Shown here: positions 1 through 5,148 of the stretch, one piece after another | How the letters are laid out: every line of letters starts with the position of its first letter | How positions within the stretch are numbered: the first letter of the stretch is position 1 | NCBI GenBank assembly: GCA_022713905.1 | Contig: JAIHTM010000194.1 | Span: 1-5,264 of the forward strand | Direction: 5' to 3' | Length of the DNA stretch: 5,264 bases | DNA from: Collinsella sp. | Lineage (GTDB): Bacteria; Actinomycetota; Coriobacteriia; Coriobacteriales; Coriobacteriaceae | Translations under genes and position numbers: made by a program | The notes under the pieces: generated by a model | The model's input: the letters and a program-made list of their open reading frames with translations, nothing else | What the model was told of the DNA's origin: nothing | Database searches by the model: none

Positions 1-154
1 GCCGCCCCCGGGGGCCCGGATGGGGCCTCGGGGGCGTTCGGCTAGCTGCGGGAACGGCCTATCCGCTCAAAGTGTTCGGCTGAGATCGGAAATCAACCAA
101 TTTGATTTTTACTCATTTGGAGGGCTTGGCGCGATCTTCGACGCATCGCGATAT
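1..154. other. Intergenic region, no gene seen; GC-rich hairpin at left edge
   Basis: I find no credible gene here. The first 40 bases are extremely GC-rich and can fold: CGCCCCCG at 3-10 is the exact reverse complement of CGGGGGCG at 29-36, and 4-15 is a perfect 12-bp palindrome. This could be the end of a terminator or structured repeat belonging to a neighbour outside the window. Further right, 60-125 is AT-richer, and a short inverted repeat CGCGAT/ATCGCG (130-135 and 145-150) precedes the first tRNA-type terminator. A minus-strand micro-frame MSKNQIG sits here, but I have no reason to call it a gene. Confidence 0.4.
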
Positions 155-180
155 AAGAAAAGCCCCCGTTGCCGGGAGCT
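155..180 (-). terminator. Intrinsic terminator behind the truncated tRNA-Arg 3' end
   Basis: Read on the minus strand, AGCTCCCG pairs with CGGGGGCT (one G-T pair) around a GCAA loop and is followed by TTTCTT. It is a near copy of the terminator behind the intact tRNA-Arg at 344-370, with the same stem length and loop position. It now ends only a tRNA remnant, so it is probably a relic or a backup terminator for tRNA transcripts that read through. Confidence 0.6.
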
Positions 181-211
181 TTAAAGTCAATTGGTGCGGC
201 GTATAGGATTC
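155..211 (-). repeat. Partial duplicate of tRNA-Arg 3' end plus terminator
   Basis: Positions 155-211 align without gaps to 345-401, offset by exactly 190 bp. The part inside the tRNA, 191-211, is identical over 21 bases: encoded CCA, discriminator, 3' acceptor strand, 3' T-stem strand and the start of the T-loop. The downstream part (terminator and spacer) matches less well, about 6 to 9 of every 10 bases. Homology stops abruptly at 212, inside the T-loop, so the rest of the tRNA is absent. Either a tandem tRNA-Arg copy was truncated, or this is the tRNA-end attachment repeat left by an integrative element. The conserved terminator beyond the CCA argues that more than a minimal att core was duplicated. 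Confidence 0.7.
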
Positions 212-340
212 CGCGCATCCGCTGCGCGGATCCGCACCGGCTTCGCCCGCCTGCCGGCGCGCTCGCCCGCGGGCTAAAAACGCTCCGCGTTTTCTTGACG
301 CCCGCGCCTCGACCGAGGTTCGAATCCATGCGGCGTCCGC
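212..340. other. GC-rich palindrome-dense spacer between tRNA 3'-end copies
   Basis: This stretch holds no gene I believe in. It is packed with inverted repeats: TCCGCGC/GCGCGGA with a 7-nt loop, the perfect palindromes GCGGATCCGC and GCCCGCGGGC, and AAAACGC-TCC-GCGTTTT, which looks like a small bidirectional hairpin. CCTC-GACC-GAGG is another. Positions 317-327 (GGTTCGAATCC) match a tRNA T-arm core in plus orientation, opposite to the tRNA-Arg. It is followed by ATGCGGCG, which resembles the ATACGCCG of the tRNA-Arg acceptor end, so a second, inverted tRNA fragment may lie here. The composition suggests a dispersed intergenic repeat. Confidence 0.45.
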
Positions 341-343
341 CTA

Positions 344-370
344 AAAGAAAAGCCCCCGCTGCCGGAGGCT
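344..370 (-). terminator. Intrinsic terminator of tRNA-Arg
   Basis: On the minus strand, just downstream of the encoded CCA, AGCCTCCG pairs with CGGGGGCT (one G-T pair) around a GCAG loop, followed by a T-rich run TTTCTTTT. The stem begins about 11 nt after the CCA. That is the usual place for rho-independent termination of a single tRNA transcript. Confidence 0.8.
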
Positions 371-381
371 TCAAGTTCGAT

Positions 382-458
382 TGGTGCGGCGTATAGGATT
401 CGAACCTATGACGTTCTGATTCGTAGTCAGACCCTCTATCCAGCTGAGGTAACGCCGC
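382..458 (-). tRNA. tRNA-Arg (anticodon ACG), CCA encoded
   Basis: The minus strand folds into a complete cloverleaf. The acceptor GCGGCGT pairs with ACGCCGC, the D-stem CCTC with GAGG, the anticodon stem TCTGA with TCAGA, and the T-stem ATAGG with CCTAT around TTCGAAT. The anticodon loop is CTACGAA, so the anticodon is ACG. In bacteria A34 of this tRNA is deaminated to inosine by TadA, letting it read CGU, CGC and CGA. The variable loop is short (ACGTC). The 3' CCA is encoded (382-384); without it the gene is 385-458. It has its own terminator, and its 3' end is duplicated at 191-211. Confidence 0.97.
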
Positions 459-467
459 AGCGCAAGA

Positions 468-499
468 CATATAAAACCACTTTAGTTAGTTGGAGTCAA
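468..499 (-). promoter_or_regulatory. Candidate promoter of tRNA-Arg
   Basis: On the minus strand TTGACT (494-499) is a good -35 element. An AT-rich TTTTATATG stretch just upstream of the tRNA 5' end supplies a -10, with a spacer of 17 to 20 nt depending on which hexamer is used. The distance to the tRNA start fits a short leader. There is no strong terminator between the upstream 125-residue gene and this site, so read-through from that gene is also possible. Confidence 0.5.
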
Positions 500-532
500 G
501 CACAATCTCAAACTTTTTGAAGAATATGTTCC

Positions 533-910
533 TCACGCAGCTCCGCATGCGCCAACGTCCCCCATGCGATCAATCGGCTTTTCAACCACATCGAACCCGG
601 CACCGAGTTCCCTCAACAGCGAGCGCACCCGCTGGGCACAGTCATAATCGGCAAACGAGATACTCAACATGCGCGCCACCTGGTTAGAAGTCTCAACTCC
701 ATAGAACCGCTCAAGTGCCACAAGCCCCTCGTGTGTCACAAAGGTCTCGACTACATGCGGCGACTCCTCAAAGCACCATTGGGTCAACGGACCCTCGCTC
801 GTCTGCCGCACCACCAAACCACCCATACCGGATGGCTCACACGTAACTAGTAGGTGCTCCCCACCTTCATCGCTCTCAAACAAAACTACCCGCTCATCAA
901 ACAGCTCCAT
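533..910 (-). CDS. Unrecognised 125-aa acidic protein, probable SOS-controlled gene
   Basis: I do not recognise this protein. It starts at ATG 908-910, with a good ribosome binding site on the minus strand (GAGGAAGGGG, about 6 nt before the ATG). It is acidic, has no signal peptide or membrane segment, and has four scattered cysteines (residues 24, 46, 91 and 122) with no metal-binding pattern. The first 45 residues look strand-rich (VVLFES, HLLVTCEP, GLVVRQ). Residues 50-71 and 75-103 look helical, and VRSLLRELGAGFDVVEKP (95-112) resembles a helix-turn-strand at the end of a small alpha/beta fold. The last 12 residues look disordered. The gene stands alone behind the serS terminator, with its own promoter overlapped by a LexA-type box (970-983). 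From that I infer DNA-damage induction; the molecular role is unknown. Confidence 0.75.
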   Translation of the reverse strand: MELFDERVVLFESDEGGEHLLVTCEPSGMGGLVVRQTSEGPLTQWCFEESPHVVETFVTHEGLVALERFYGVETSNQVARMLSISFADYDCAQRVRSLLRELGAGFDVVEKPIDRMGDVGACGAA

Positions 911-943
911 CGCATCCCCTTCCTCTCGCTTCTATTTAACAAA

Positions 944-973
944 AGCATAGCAGGTAGATGCCTGTATACAGAA
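944..973 (-). promoter_or_regulatory. Candidate promoter of the 125-aa gene
   Basis: On the minus strand TTCTGT (968-973) and TATGCT (944-949) are separated by 18 nt and lie 34 to 63 nt before the start codon. Both hexamers are imperfect. The placement is supported by the LexA-like box, which overlaps the -35 hexamer as a repressor site would. A perfect 10-bp palindrome CTGTATACAG (962-971) also lies within the spacer and -35. Confidence 0.4.
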
Positions 974-983
974 CGTTTGTTCG
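970..983 (-). promoter_or_regulatory. LexA/DinR-type SOS box
   Basis: Minus-strand sequence CGAACAAACGTTCT matches the Gram-positive/actinobacterial LexA (DinR, Cheo box) consensus CGAACRNRYGTTYC at 13 of 14 positions, including the whole GAAC-N4-GTTC dyad. It lies 60 nt upstream of the start of the 125-residue gene and overlaps the candidate -35. No gene on the plus strand could use it, and serS is already terminated at 1032-1060. The natural target is therefore the 125-residue gene. Confidence 0.6.
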
Positions 984-1031
984 TGTGTTTTCTATTGAGC
1001 TGTCCGCGCGATATGGTAAAGCTCCGCACAC

Positions 1032-1060
1032 AAAAAGGGCGCCCCAGACAGGAGCGCCCC
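1032..1060 (-). terminator. Intrinsic terminator of serS
   Basis: On the minus strand a 9-bp GC-rich stem, GGGCGCTCC with GGGGCGCCC (one T-G pair), encloses the loop TGTCT and runs straight into TTTTTG. It starts 25 nt after the serS stop codon. This is a strong, textbook rho-independent terminator that separates serS from the downstream 125-residue gene. Confidence 0.9.
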
Positions 1061-1083
1061 ATCAAATCGCTTATGTAGCTTGC

Positions 1084-2367
1084 CTACGCGACCGGCTCAA
1101 TCTTCTCGAGGCCGCCCATGTAGGGACGCAGGACCTCGGGGATCGTGATGGTGCCGTCGGCGTTCTGGTAGTTCTCCAGAATGGCAGCCATGGTGCGGCC
1201 AGCCGGCAGGCCGGAACCGTTAAGGGTGTGCAGGTAGCGCGAACCCTTGAAGTTCTCGGGGTCGCGATACTTGATGTTGGCGCGGCGAGCCTGGAAGTCA
1301 CCGCAGTTGGAGCAGGAGCTGATCTCCTTGTAGGCGTTGTAGCTCGGCAGCCAGACCTCGACGTCGTAGGTCTGACGAGCAGAGAAGCCCAGGTCGCCGG
1401 TGCACAGGCTAATCACGCGATACGGAAGACCCAGCTGCTGCAGCAGGTACTCGGCCTCGGCGATCATGCTCTCGAGCTCCTCGTCGGACTCCTCCGGCTT
1501 AGCGAACTTGACCATCTCGACCTTGTCGAACTCGTGCTGACGGATGATGCCACGGGTGTCGCGACCGGCGGAACCGGCCTCCTCGCGGAAGCAGGGAGTG
1601 AAGGCGGTGTAGCGGCGCGGCAGGGTGTCGGCGTCGAGAACCTCGCCGGCGTGCAAGTTGGTGAGCACGACCTCGGCGGTGGGGATCAGGAAGTTGTCGC
1701 CCGAGACGTGATAGGCGTCGTCCTCAAACTTGGGCAGCTGGCCCGTACCGAACATGGTCTGACGCTTGACGACGATAGGCGGCCACCACTCCTTAAAGCC
1801 ACGGCTCGTATGCGTGTCCAGGAAGAAGTTGATAAGGGCGCGCTCCAAGCGGGCGCCGGCGCCACCGAGAACGGTGAAGCGGCTGCCGGAGAGCTTGTTG
1901 CCGCGCTCGAAGTCGAGGATGTCCAGATCGGTGCCCAGGTCCCAGTGCGGCTTAAAGTCGAAGTCGAACTCGCGCGGGGTGCCCCAACGACGGCGCTCGA
2001 TGTTCTCGTCCTCGTCCTTGCCGTACGGCGTGGCCTCGCAAGGGATGTTGGGCAGGTGAGCCATGAAGTCGTACTGCTCCTGCTCGAGAGCAGTGCGGCG
2101 CTCGGCCAGACCGTCAATCTTCTCGTTGACGGCGCGCACGGCCTCCTTGGCGGCCTCGGCCTCGTCCTTCTTGCCCTCCTTCATCAGGGCGCCGATCTTC
2201 TTGGACTCGGCGTTGCGCGTGGCCTGGAGCTCCTCGACCTCGGTGATGACGGCACGACGCTCGTCGTCGAGCTCAAAGAACTTCTCGCGATCCCAAGACG
2301 TCTGGCGGTTAGCCATGGCGACATCGATGGCATCGGGGTTCTCGCGAACAAACTTGATATCGAGCAT
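1084..2367 (-). CDS. serS: Seryl-tRNA synthetase
   Basis: Cytoplasmic class II aminoacyl-tRNA synthetase that charges tRNA-Ser (and tRNA-Sec where present) using serine and ATP. I place the start at ATG 2365-2367, giving 427 residues beginning MLDIKFVREN, the usual SerRS N-terminus and length. GGAGG lies at ideal spacing before it; an in-frame ATG at 2394 would add nine atypical residues. Residues about 20-100 are charged and heptad-like, the tRNA-binding coiled-coil arm. TAE (230-232) fits the serine/ATP-site TXE motif. Motif 2 is CFREEAGSAGRDTRG (about 259-273) and motif 3 is GSGLPAGRT (384-392), followed by ENYQ and PEVLRPYMGG. Motif 3 has PA where many bacteria have AV, a mild variant. 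The gene is monocistronic, with its own promoter region and terminator. No T-box leader is visible. Confidence 0.97.
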   Translation of the reverse strand: MLDIKFVRENPDAIDVAMANRQTSWDREKFFELDDERRAVITEVEELQATRNAESKKIGALMKEGKKDEAEAAKEAVRAVNEKIDGLAERRTALEQEQYDFMAHLPNIPCEATPYGKDEDENIERRRWGTPREFDFDFKPHWDLGTDLDILDFERGNKLSGSRFTVLGGAGARLERALINFFLDTHTSRGFKEWWPPIVVKRQTMFGTGQLPKFEDDAYHVSGDNFLIPTAEVVLTNLHAGEVLDADTLPRRYTAFTPCFREEAGSAGRDTRGIIRQHEFDKVEMVKFAKPEESDEELESMIAEAEYLLQQLGLPYRVISLCTGDLGFSARQTYDVEVWLPSYNAYKEISSCSNCGDFQARRANIKYRDPENFKGSRYLHTLNGSGLPAGRTMAAILENYQNADGTITIPEVLRPYMGGLEKIEPVA

Positions 2368-2396
2368 TAGATCCTCCGGCGATATACATTCCATTT

Positions 2397-2408
2397 AGGT
2401 TGCAACCT
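2397..2408. promoter_or_regulatory. Perfect 12-bp palindrome in serS leader
   Basis: AGGTTGCAACCT is its own reverse complement. It lies 30 nt upstream of the chosen serS start, between the candidate promoter and the ribosome binding site. It could be an operator or, less likely given its size and lack of loop, an RNA structure. No regulator is identifiable in the window. Confidence 0.35.
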
Positions 2409-2423
2409 TGTACATGTATGGGC

Positions 2424-2435
2424 AAGTATATACTT
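2424..2435. promoter_or_regulatory. Perfect 12-bp palindrome holding opposed -10 hexamers
   Basis: AAGTATATACTT is a perfect palindrome midway between serS and the plus-strand small gene. Because it is symmetric it offers TATACT, a good -10 match, on both strands: 2425-2430 for minus and 2429-2434 for plus. It could serve divergent transcription of both genes, or be an operator over their start sites. Confidence 0.4.
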
Positions 2436-2459
2436 ATGAGCGTTTACGACCCAACTCAA
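2425..2459 (-). promoter_or_regulatory. Candidate promoter of serS
   Basis: On the minus strand two overlapping choices exist: TTGGGT (2449-2454) with TATACT (2425-2430) at 18 nt, or TTGAGT (2454-2459) with TAAGTA (2431-2436) at 17 nt. Either gives a leader of roughly 50 to 60 nt ahead of the serS start. No T-box or other riboswitch signature is seen in the leader. Confidence 0.5.
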
Positions 2460-2478
2460 CTACGCAAGAAGGCACCCA

Positions 2479-2652
2479 ATGGACGCAGTTTTTTCCTTTT
2501 TGTTTGGCACCCGCACCGGTTTTGCCATCCTTTTCGCCGGCGGCATCCTGCTGTTTGCGATTCTTGCCTTTGTAATGGAGAAGCGCACCCATAAGATGTA
2601 TGTCGACCGCGGCCCCAAGTCCGAGGACGAAGAAAACAGCTTCTGGGACTAA
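2479..2652 (+). CDS. 57-aa single-pass membrane protein
   Basis: A small gene read from ATG 2479-2481 to TAA 2650-2652, with AGAAGG six bases before the start. The product begins MDAVFSFLFGTRTGFAILFA. One hydrophobic helix spans about residues 14-33. It is followed by a basic patch (EKRTHK, 34-39) and an acidic tail (SEDEENSFWD, 48-57). By the positive-inside rule this suggests an N-out, C-in topology with a cytoplasmic tail. The tidy start signal, the membrane-plus-charged-tail design and the stop just before a hairpin make it a convincing small gene. It is divergent from serS and convergent with proC. It resembles small conserved membrane proteins of Coriobacteriia, but I cannot name a family. 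Function unknown. Confidence 0.8.
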   Translation: MDAVFSFLFGTRTGFAILFAGGILLFAILAFVMEKRTHKMYVDRGPKSEDEENSFWD

Positions 2653-2662
2653 CTCGCCAAAA

Positions 2663-2797
2663 AGGGACAGGTTTATTTTGGTCGGTTTTATCTGGGCAAA
2701 CGCAAGCGCCCCGCAACTGGAATTGAACCAGTTGCGGGGCGCTTTTCGCTAAAAGGACAAAACAGCAGGAAAAACCTGCCAAAATAAACCTGTCCCT
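2663..2797. mobile_element. MITE-like element with 19-bp perfect terminal inverted repeats
   Basis: The left end AGGGACAGGTTTATTTTGG (2663-2681) is the exact reverse complement of 2779-2797. The next 14 inner bases on each side (2682-2695 against 2765-2778) still match at 9 positions, so the arms extend imperfectly to about 33 bp. The centre is a perfect 17-bp hairpin (2704-2744). The whole is 135 bp with no coding capacity, placed between convergent genes. This is the design of a non-autonomous miniature element or REP-like repeat. I see no clear target-site duplication, and no transposase in the window. The alternative is a purpose-built bidirectional terminator, but a terminator would not need such long conserved outer arms. 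Confidence 0.6.
2704..2747 (+). terminator. Hairpin terminator behind the 57-aa gene
   Basis: AAGCGCCCCGCAACTGG (2704-2720) pairs perfectly over 17 bp with 2728-2744 around the loop AATTGAA, and is followed by a short T run (TTTT overlapping the stem end). The stem is very stable but the T run is modest. It begins 51 nt after the stop of the small gene. It sits inside the MITE-like element and may also slow minus-strand transcription leaving proC. Confidence 0.6.
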
Positions 2798-2812
2798 AAA
2801 TAGCAGGTTTTA
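2765..2812 (-). terminator. Possible terminator at proC 3' end
   Basis: On the minus strand AAAACCTGC (2803-2811), overlapping the proC stop codon, is complementary to GCAGGTTTT (2771-2779), which runs into TTTTTCC. The loop is long (23 nt) and contains the right arm of the MITE-like element. A smaller hairpin GCAGG-N5-CCTGC (2765-2779) overlaps it. The arrangement could end proC transcription, but the pairing is not classic. Confidence 0.3.
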
Positions 2813-3580
2813 CTGGAGGGTTGCGTCGATTGCCTTGACCAGGGCGCTGCGCATGCCGGCGTCCTCGAGCGCGACGACGCCCTTGATGGTGGCACCGCCG
2901 GGCGAGCACACGGCATCCTTCATCGCTGCGGGATGCTGACCGGTTGCGAGCTGCAGCTTTGCCGTACCCAGCACCATCTGGCTCACAATGCGATAGGCAT
3001 CAGCACGCGGGATACCGTGCTTGACCGCTGCATCGCCCAGGGCCTCGATTGCCATAGCGACAAATGCCGGAGCGCAACCACCCACCGTGCCGCCCACGAA
3101 CAGCAGGCTCGTATCGAGCTCGACCACCGCACCGAGCTTGCCAAGCAGATCAAGCACCACTGCGCTCTGCTCATCACTAAGCGTGGAAGCCTTCTCGCAA
3201 GCGATGACGCCCTCGCCCACCGAAACCGGCGTGTTGGGCACCGTCGAGATATGCGCGACGCCCGGCAGGACCTGCTCCCACTTGGCACTGTCCCAGGTCC
3301 AGGCAACCGACAGAACGACCTTTTTGGCAAGAGCATCCTTGAGCGGGGCGAATACCTTCTCGATCATGTACGGCTTGACCGCAGCGACCACGATATCGGA
3401 TGCGGCGACAACCTCGGCGGCATCGTGGCAGGCGACCATGCCGCGCGCCTCGCAGCGCTCAACCAGTGCGTCGTAGCGACCCGCGCAGGCGCACATGTCG
3501 CTCGCAGCTACACCGGCAGCGATCCAGCCATCGGCCATAGCGCTCGCCATATTGCCAAAACCGACAAATCCAATCTTCAT
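2810..3580 (-). CDS. proC: Pyrroline-5-carboxylate reductase
   Basis: Catalyses the last step of proline synthesis, NAD(P)H-dependent reduction of 1-pyrroline-5-carboxylate to L-proline, in the cytoplasm. I use ATG 3578-3580, so the protein opens MKIGFVGFGNMASAM directly with the Rossmann GxGxxxA motif. AAAGGA precedes it; an upstream ATG at 3604 would add eight unconvincing residues. At 256 residues it is slightly shorter than the usual 260-275. VKP (68-70) and VPNTPVSVGEGV (114-125) are typical family signatures. The C-terminal dimerisation domain carries VCSPGGATIKGV (224-235), matching the ProC signature. The segment GGTVGGCAPAFV (163-174) has GGCAPAF where GSGPAY is commoner, a mild divergence. 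It is third in line after SPFH and rlmH. Confidence 0.93.
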   Translation of the reverse strand: MKIGFVGFGNMASAMADGWIAAGVAASDMCACAGRYDALVERCEARGMVACHDAAEVVAASDIVVAAVKPYMIEKVFAPLKDALAKKVVLSVAWTWDSAKWEQVLPGVAHISTVPNTPVSVGEGVIACEKASTLSDEQSAVVLDLLGKLGAVVELDTSLLFVGGTVGGCAPAFVAMAIEALGDAAVKHGIPRADAYRIVSQMVLGTAKLQLATGQHPAAMKDAVCSPGGATIKGVVALEDAGMRSALVKAIDATLQ

Positions 3581-3653
3581 ATCGCATAGTCCTTTCAGAC
3601 ACATTCCTCAAAACGAAAGGTATTGTCCCACGCCATTGTTTCGTATTGCCGAC

Positions 3654-4124
3654 CTATTTGTGATACGGCTCGCCACGACTGATCTTGCAGGCACGGTAAA
3701 TCTGCTCCAGCAGCACCACACGCGCCAGGTTATGCGGCAAGGTAATGCGTCCAAAGCTGAGCATCTCGTCGGCTCGTGCGCGCACGTCATCACTCACGCC
3801 GTCCGATCCGCCGATCACAAAGGCAATGTCGCTGCTGCCTCGCAGCATAAGATCGTCGAGCCTCGCCGAAAACTCCTCGCTCGAGCGCTCCTTGCCCTCG
3901 ATAGCCAGCAGGATCACATGCGCTCGAGATGGCAAGGCGGCAAGAATCGCCGCCCCCTCCTTGTCGCGCGCGGCATCCACGCCGCCCGCCTTAGCCGGGT
4001 CGATATCGGCCACCTCGCGGATATCAACCTTGGCATAGGCACCTAGGCGCTTGGCGTACTCAGCGCACGCGTCCTTCCAAAAGCGCTCCTTGAGCTTACC
4101 GACGCAAACGACGGTGTATTTCAC
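3654..4124 (-). CDS. rlmH: 23S rRNA (pseudouridine1915-N3)-methyltransferase RlmH
   Basis: SPOUT-class methyltransferase that methylates N3 of pseudouridine 1915 in helix 69 of 23S rRNA, acting on assembled 70S ribosomes with S-adenosylmethionine. It has 156 residues, the normal length. The knot region is intact: VIGGSDGVS (103-111), then ITLPHNLARVVLLEQIYRA (127-145), ending in PYHK (153-156), which matches the conserved C-terminal PYH needed at the active site in this family. The start codon is GTG (4122-4124), preceded by AAGGAG nine bases upstream. That site is formed by the last two codons of the SPFH gene, whose stop lies 6 nt before the GTG, so translation of the two is probably linked. 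Confidence 0.96.
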   Translation of the reverse strand: MKYTVVCVGKLKERFWKDACAEYAKRLGAYAKVDIREVADIDPAKAGGVDAARDKEGAAILAALPSRAHVILLAIEGKERSSEEFSARLDDLMLRGSSDIAFVIGGSDGVSDDVRARADEMLSFGRITLPHNLARVVLLEQIYRACKISRGEPYHK

Positions 4125-4130
4125 GCGCGT

Positions 4131-5069
4131 CTACTCCTTCGAATCGTTTTGAACTTTGCCGGCGGCCAGCATCTGCTCGAACATCGAGGCCGACTGCGAA
4201 AAGTCGCTCGGCAGCACGACCGTCGAGGTTTTACCCGTGCGAGCGAACTCCGTCATCATCTCGGACCACTGCGTAAACATGAACAGTTGGTTGGCCTCGT
4301 CATTGCCGACACCCGTCTCCTGGATGATCTCGAGCGAATCTTTGATACCCAGCGCGATGGCCTTGCGCTGGTTGGCGATGCCCTCGCCCGCCTTTTCCAT
4401 AGCCTCAGCCTCGGCGGTCGCCTCGGTGACGCGCTTGATGCGGTCTGCCTCAGCGAGCTCCTGTGCCGCAGCGCGCTTGCGCTGGGCGGCGTTGATGTCG
4501 TTCATGGAGTTCTCAACCTCGGTCGGCAGTGCGATTTTGGTGATGAGCGTCGACACGAGGGTGAAGCCGTAGGCGGCCATCTGCTCGGAAACGGTAGCGT
4601 TGACATCCTTGGCGATGTCGTCCTTCTTGGCAAAGACCTCATCGAGTGTGTAGACGGGAATCGAAGAGCGCAGGGCGTCGGTGATGAAGTCACGCATCTG
4701 GTCGACGGGCTCCTGCAGCATATAGTAGCTCTTGTAGATGCCCGAATCTGCCGGGCCGGCGCCCATGTCATAGCTCACGTGGTACTGAGCAGAGACCTCA
4801 AGGCCGATGGTCACGTTGTCCTGGGTCTTAACGTCGATGCCAAAACCGTTTTTCATGGTTCGCAGACTCACCGTGGCGGCCTTGCGGTCGATCACGGGCA
4901 CCTTCATGTGGAAGCCCGCGTTGACGATGCGGTTAAACTTGCCCAGACGCTCGATGATCACGGCATGCTGCTGTTCAACGACGTAGCAGGCGTTGGGAAG
5001 CAGCAGCAACAGAATGATGATGGGAATCAAAAGGCTGGTAAGGGCAGCGATGATACCGGACAACAGCAT
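4131..5069 (-). CDS. SPFH/band 7 (stomatin/HIR-like) membrane protein
   Basis: A membrane-anchored scaffold protein of the stomatin/prohibitin/flotillin/HflKC superfamily. It oligomerises on the inner face of membranes and often organises microdomains or supports membrane proteases. I choose ATG 5067-5069 (312 residues) because GAGGAG lies five bases upstream; an in-frame GTG at 5090 would add seven residues. One hydrophobic segment spans residues 2-24. It is followed by the band 7 start ERLGKFNRIVNAGFHMKVPV (40-59) and the domain to about residue 185. An Ala/Glu/Lys-rich coiled coil runs 194-230. QTLI-like text (VSTLITKIALP, 172-182) and NDINAAQR (190-197) most resemble the hypersensitive-induced-reaction (HIR) subgroup. 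No partner NfeD-type gene is adjacent. It heads the cluster with rlmH. Confidence 0.92.
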   Translation of the reverse strand: MLLSGIIAALTSLLIPIIILLLLLPNACYVVEQQHAVIIERLGKFNRIVNAGFHMKVPVIDRKAATVSLRTMKNGFGIDVKTQDNVTIGLEVSAQYHVSYDMGAGPADSGIYKSYYMLQEPVDQMRDFITDALRSSIPVYTLDEVFAKKDDIAKDVNATVSEQMAAYGFTLVSTLITKIALPTEVENSMNDINAAQRKRAAAQELAEADRIKRVTEATAEAEAMEKAGEGIANQRKAIALGIKDSLEIIQETGVGNDEANQLFMFTQWSEMMTEFARTGKTSTVVLPSDFSQSASMFEQMLAAGKVQNDSKE

Positions 5070-5148
5070 GGTCTCTCCTCTGATAGGCACACGTTGGCAT
5101 TAGGATACCCGCACGAAGCAGCTGTGTGACACCAACAAGAGGACCCGT

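Noticed and set aside
93..470. A 125-codon minus frame across the tRNA and its duplicated 3' end
   Set aside because: It reads straight through a complete tRNA-Arg, two terminators and the palindromic spacer, so it cannot be a real protein gene.
962..971. CTGTATACAG as an E. coli-type LexA box
   Set aside because: The Gamma-proteobacterial box is CTGT-N8-ACAG; here only two bases separate the halves. The neighbouring GAAC-N4-GTTC site is the better candidate.
958..2370. A 470-codon open frame on the plus strand
   Set aside because: It lies almost wholly antisense to serS, whose motifs are unmistakable. Its translation is a low-complexity Leu/Val/Gly/Ala-rich text typical of the complement of a GC-rich gene, and it runs through the serS terminator.
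2368..2480. T-box riboswitch upstream of serS
   Set aside because: The leader is too short and lacks the conserved T-box sequence and an antiterminator/terminator pair.
2456..2782. A 108-codon minus frame opposite the small membrane protein
   Set aside because: It crosses the MITE-like element and its hairpin and is antisense to a better-supported small gene; composition is unlike the neighbours.
2933..3589. A 218-codon plus-strand frame over proC
   Set aside because: It is antisense to proC, whose Rossmann motif and C-terminal signature are clear; no recognisable domain in the shadow.
4149..5129. A 326-codon open frame on the plus strand
   Set aside because: It is antisense to the SPFH gene; the His/Asp/Leu-rich translation matches no domain and mirrors GC-rich codon use on the other strand.
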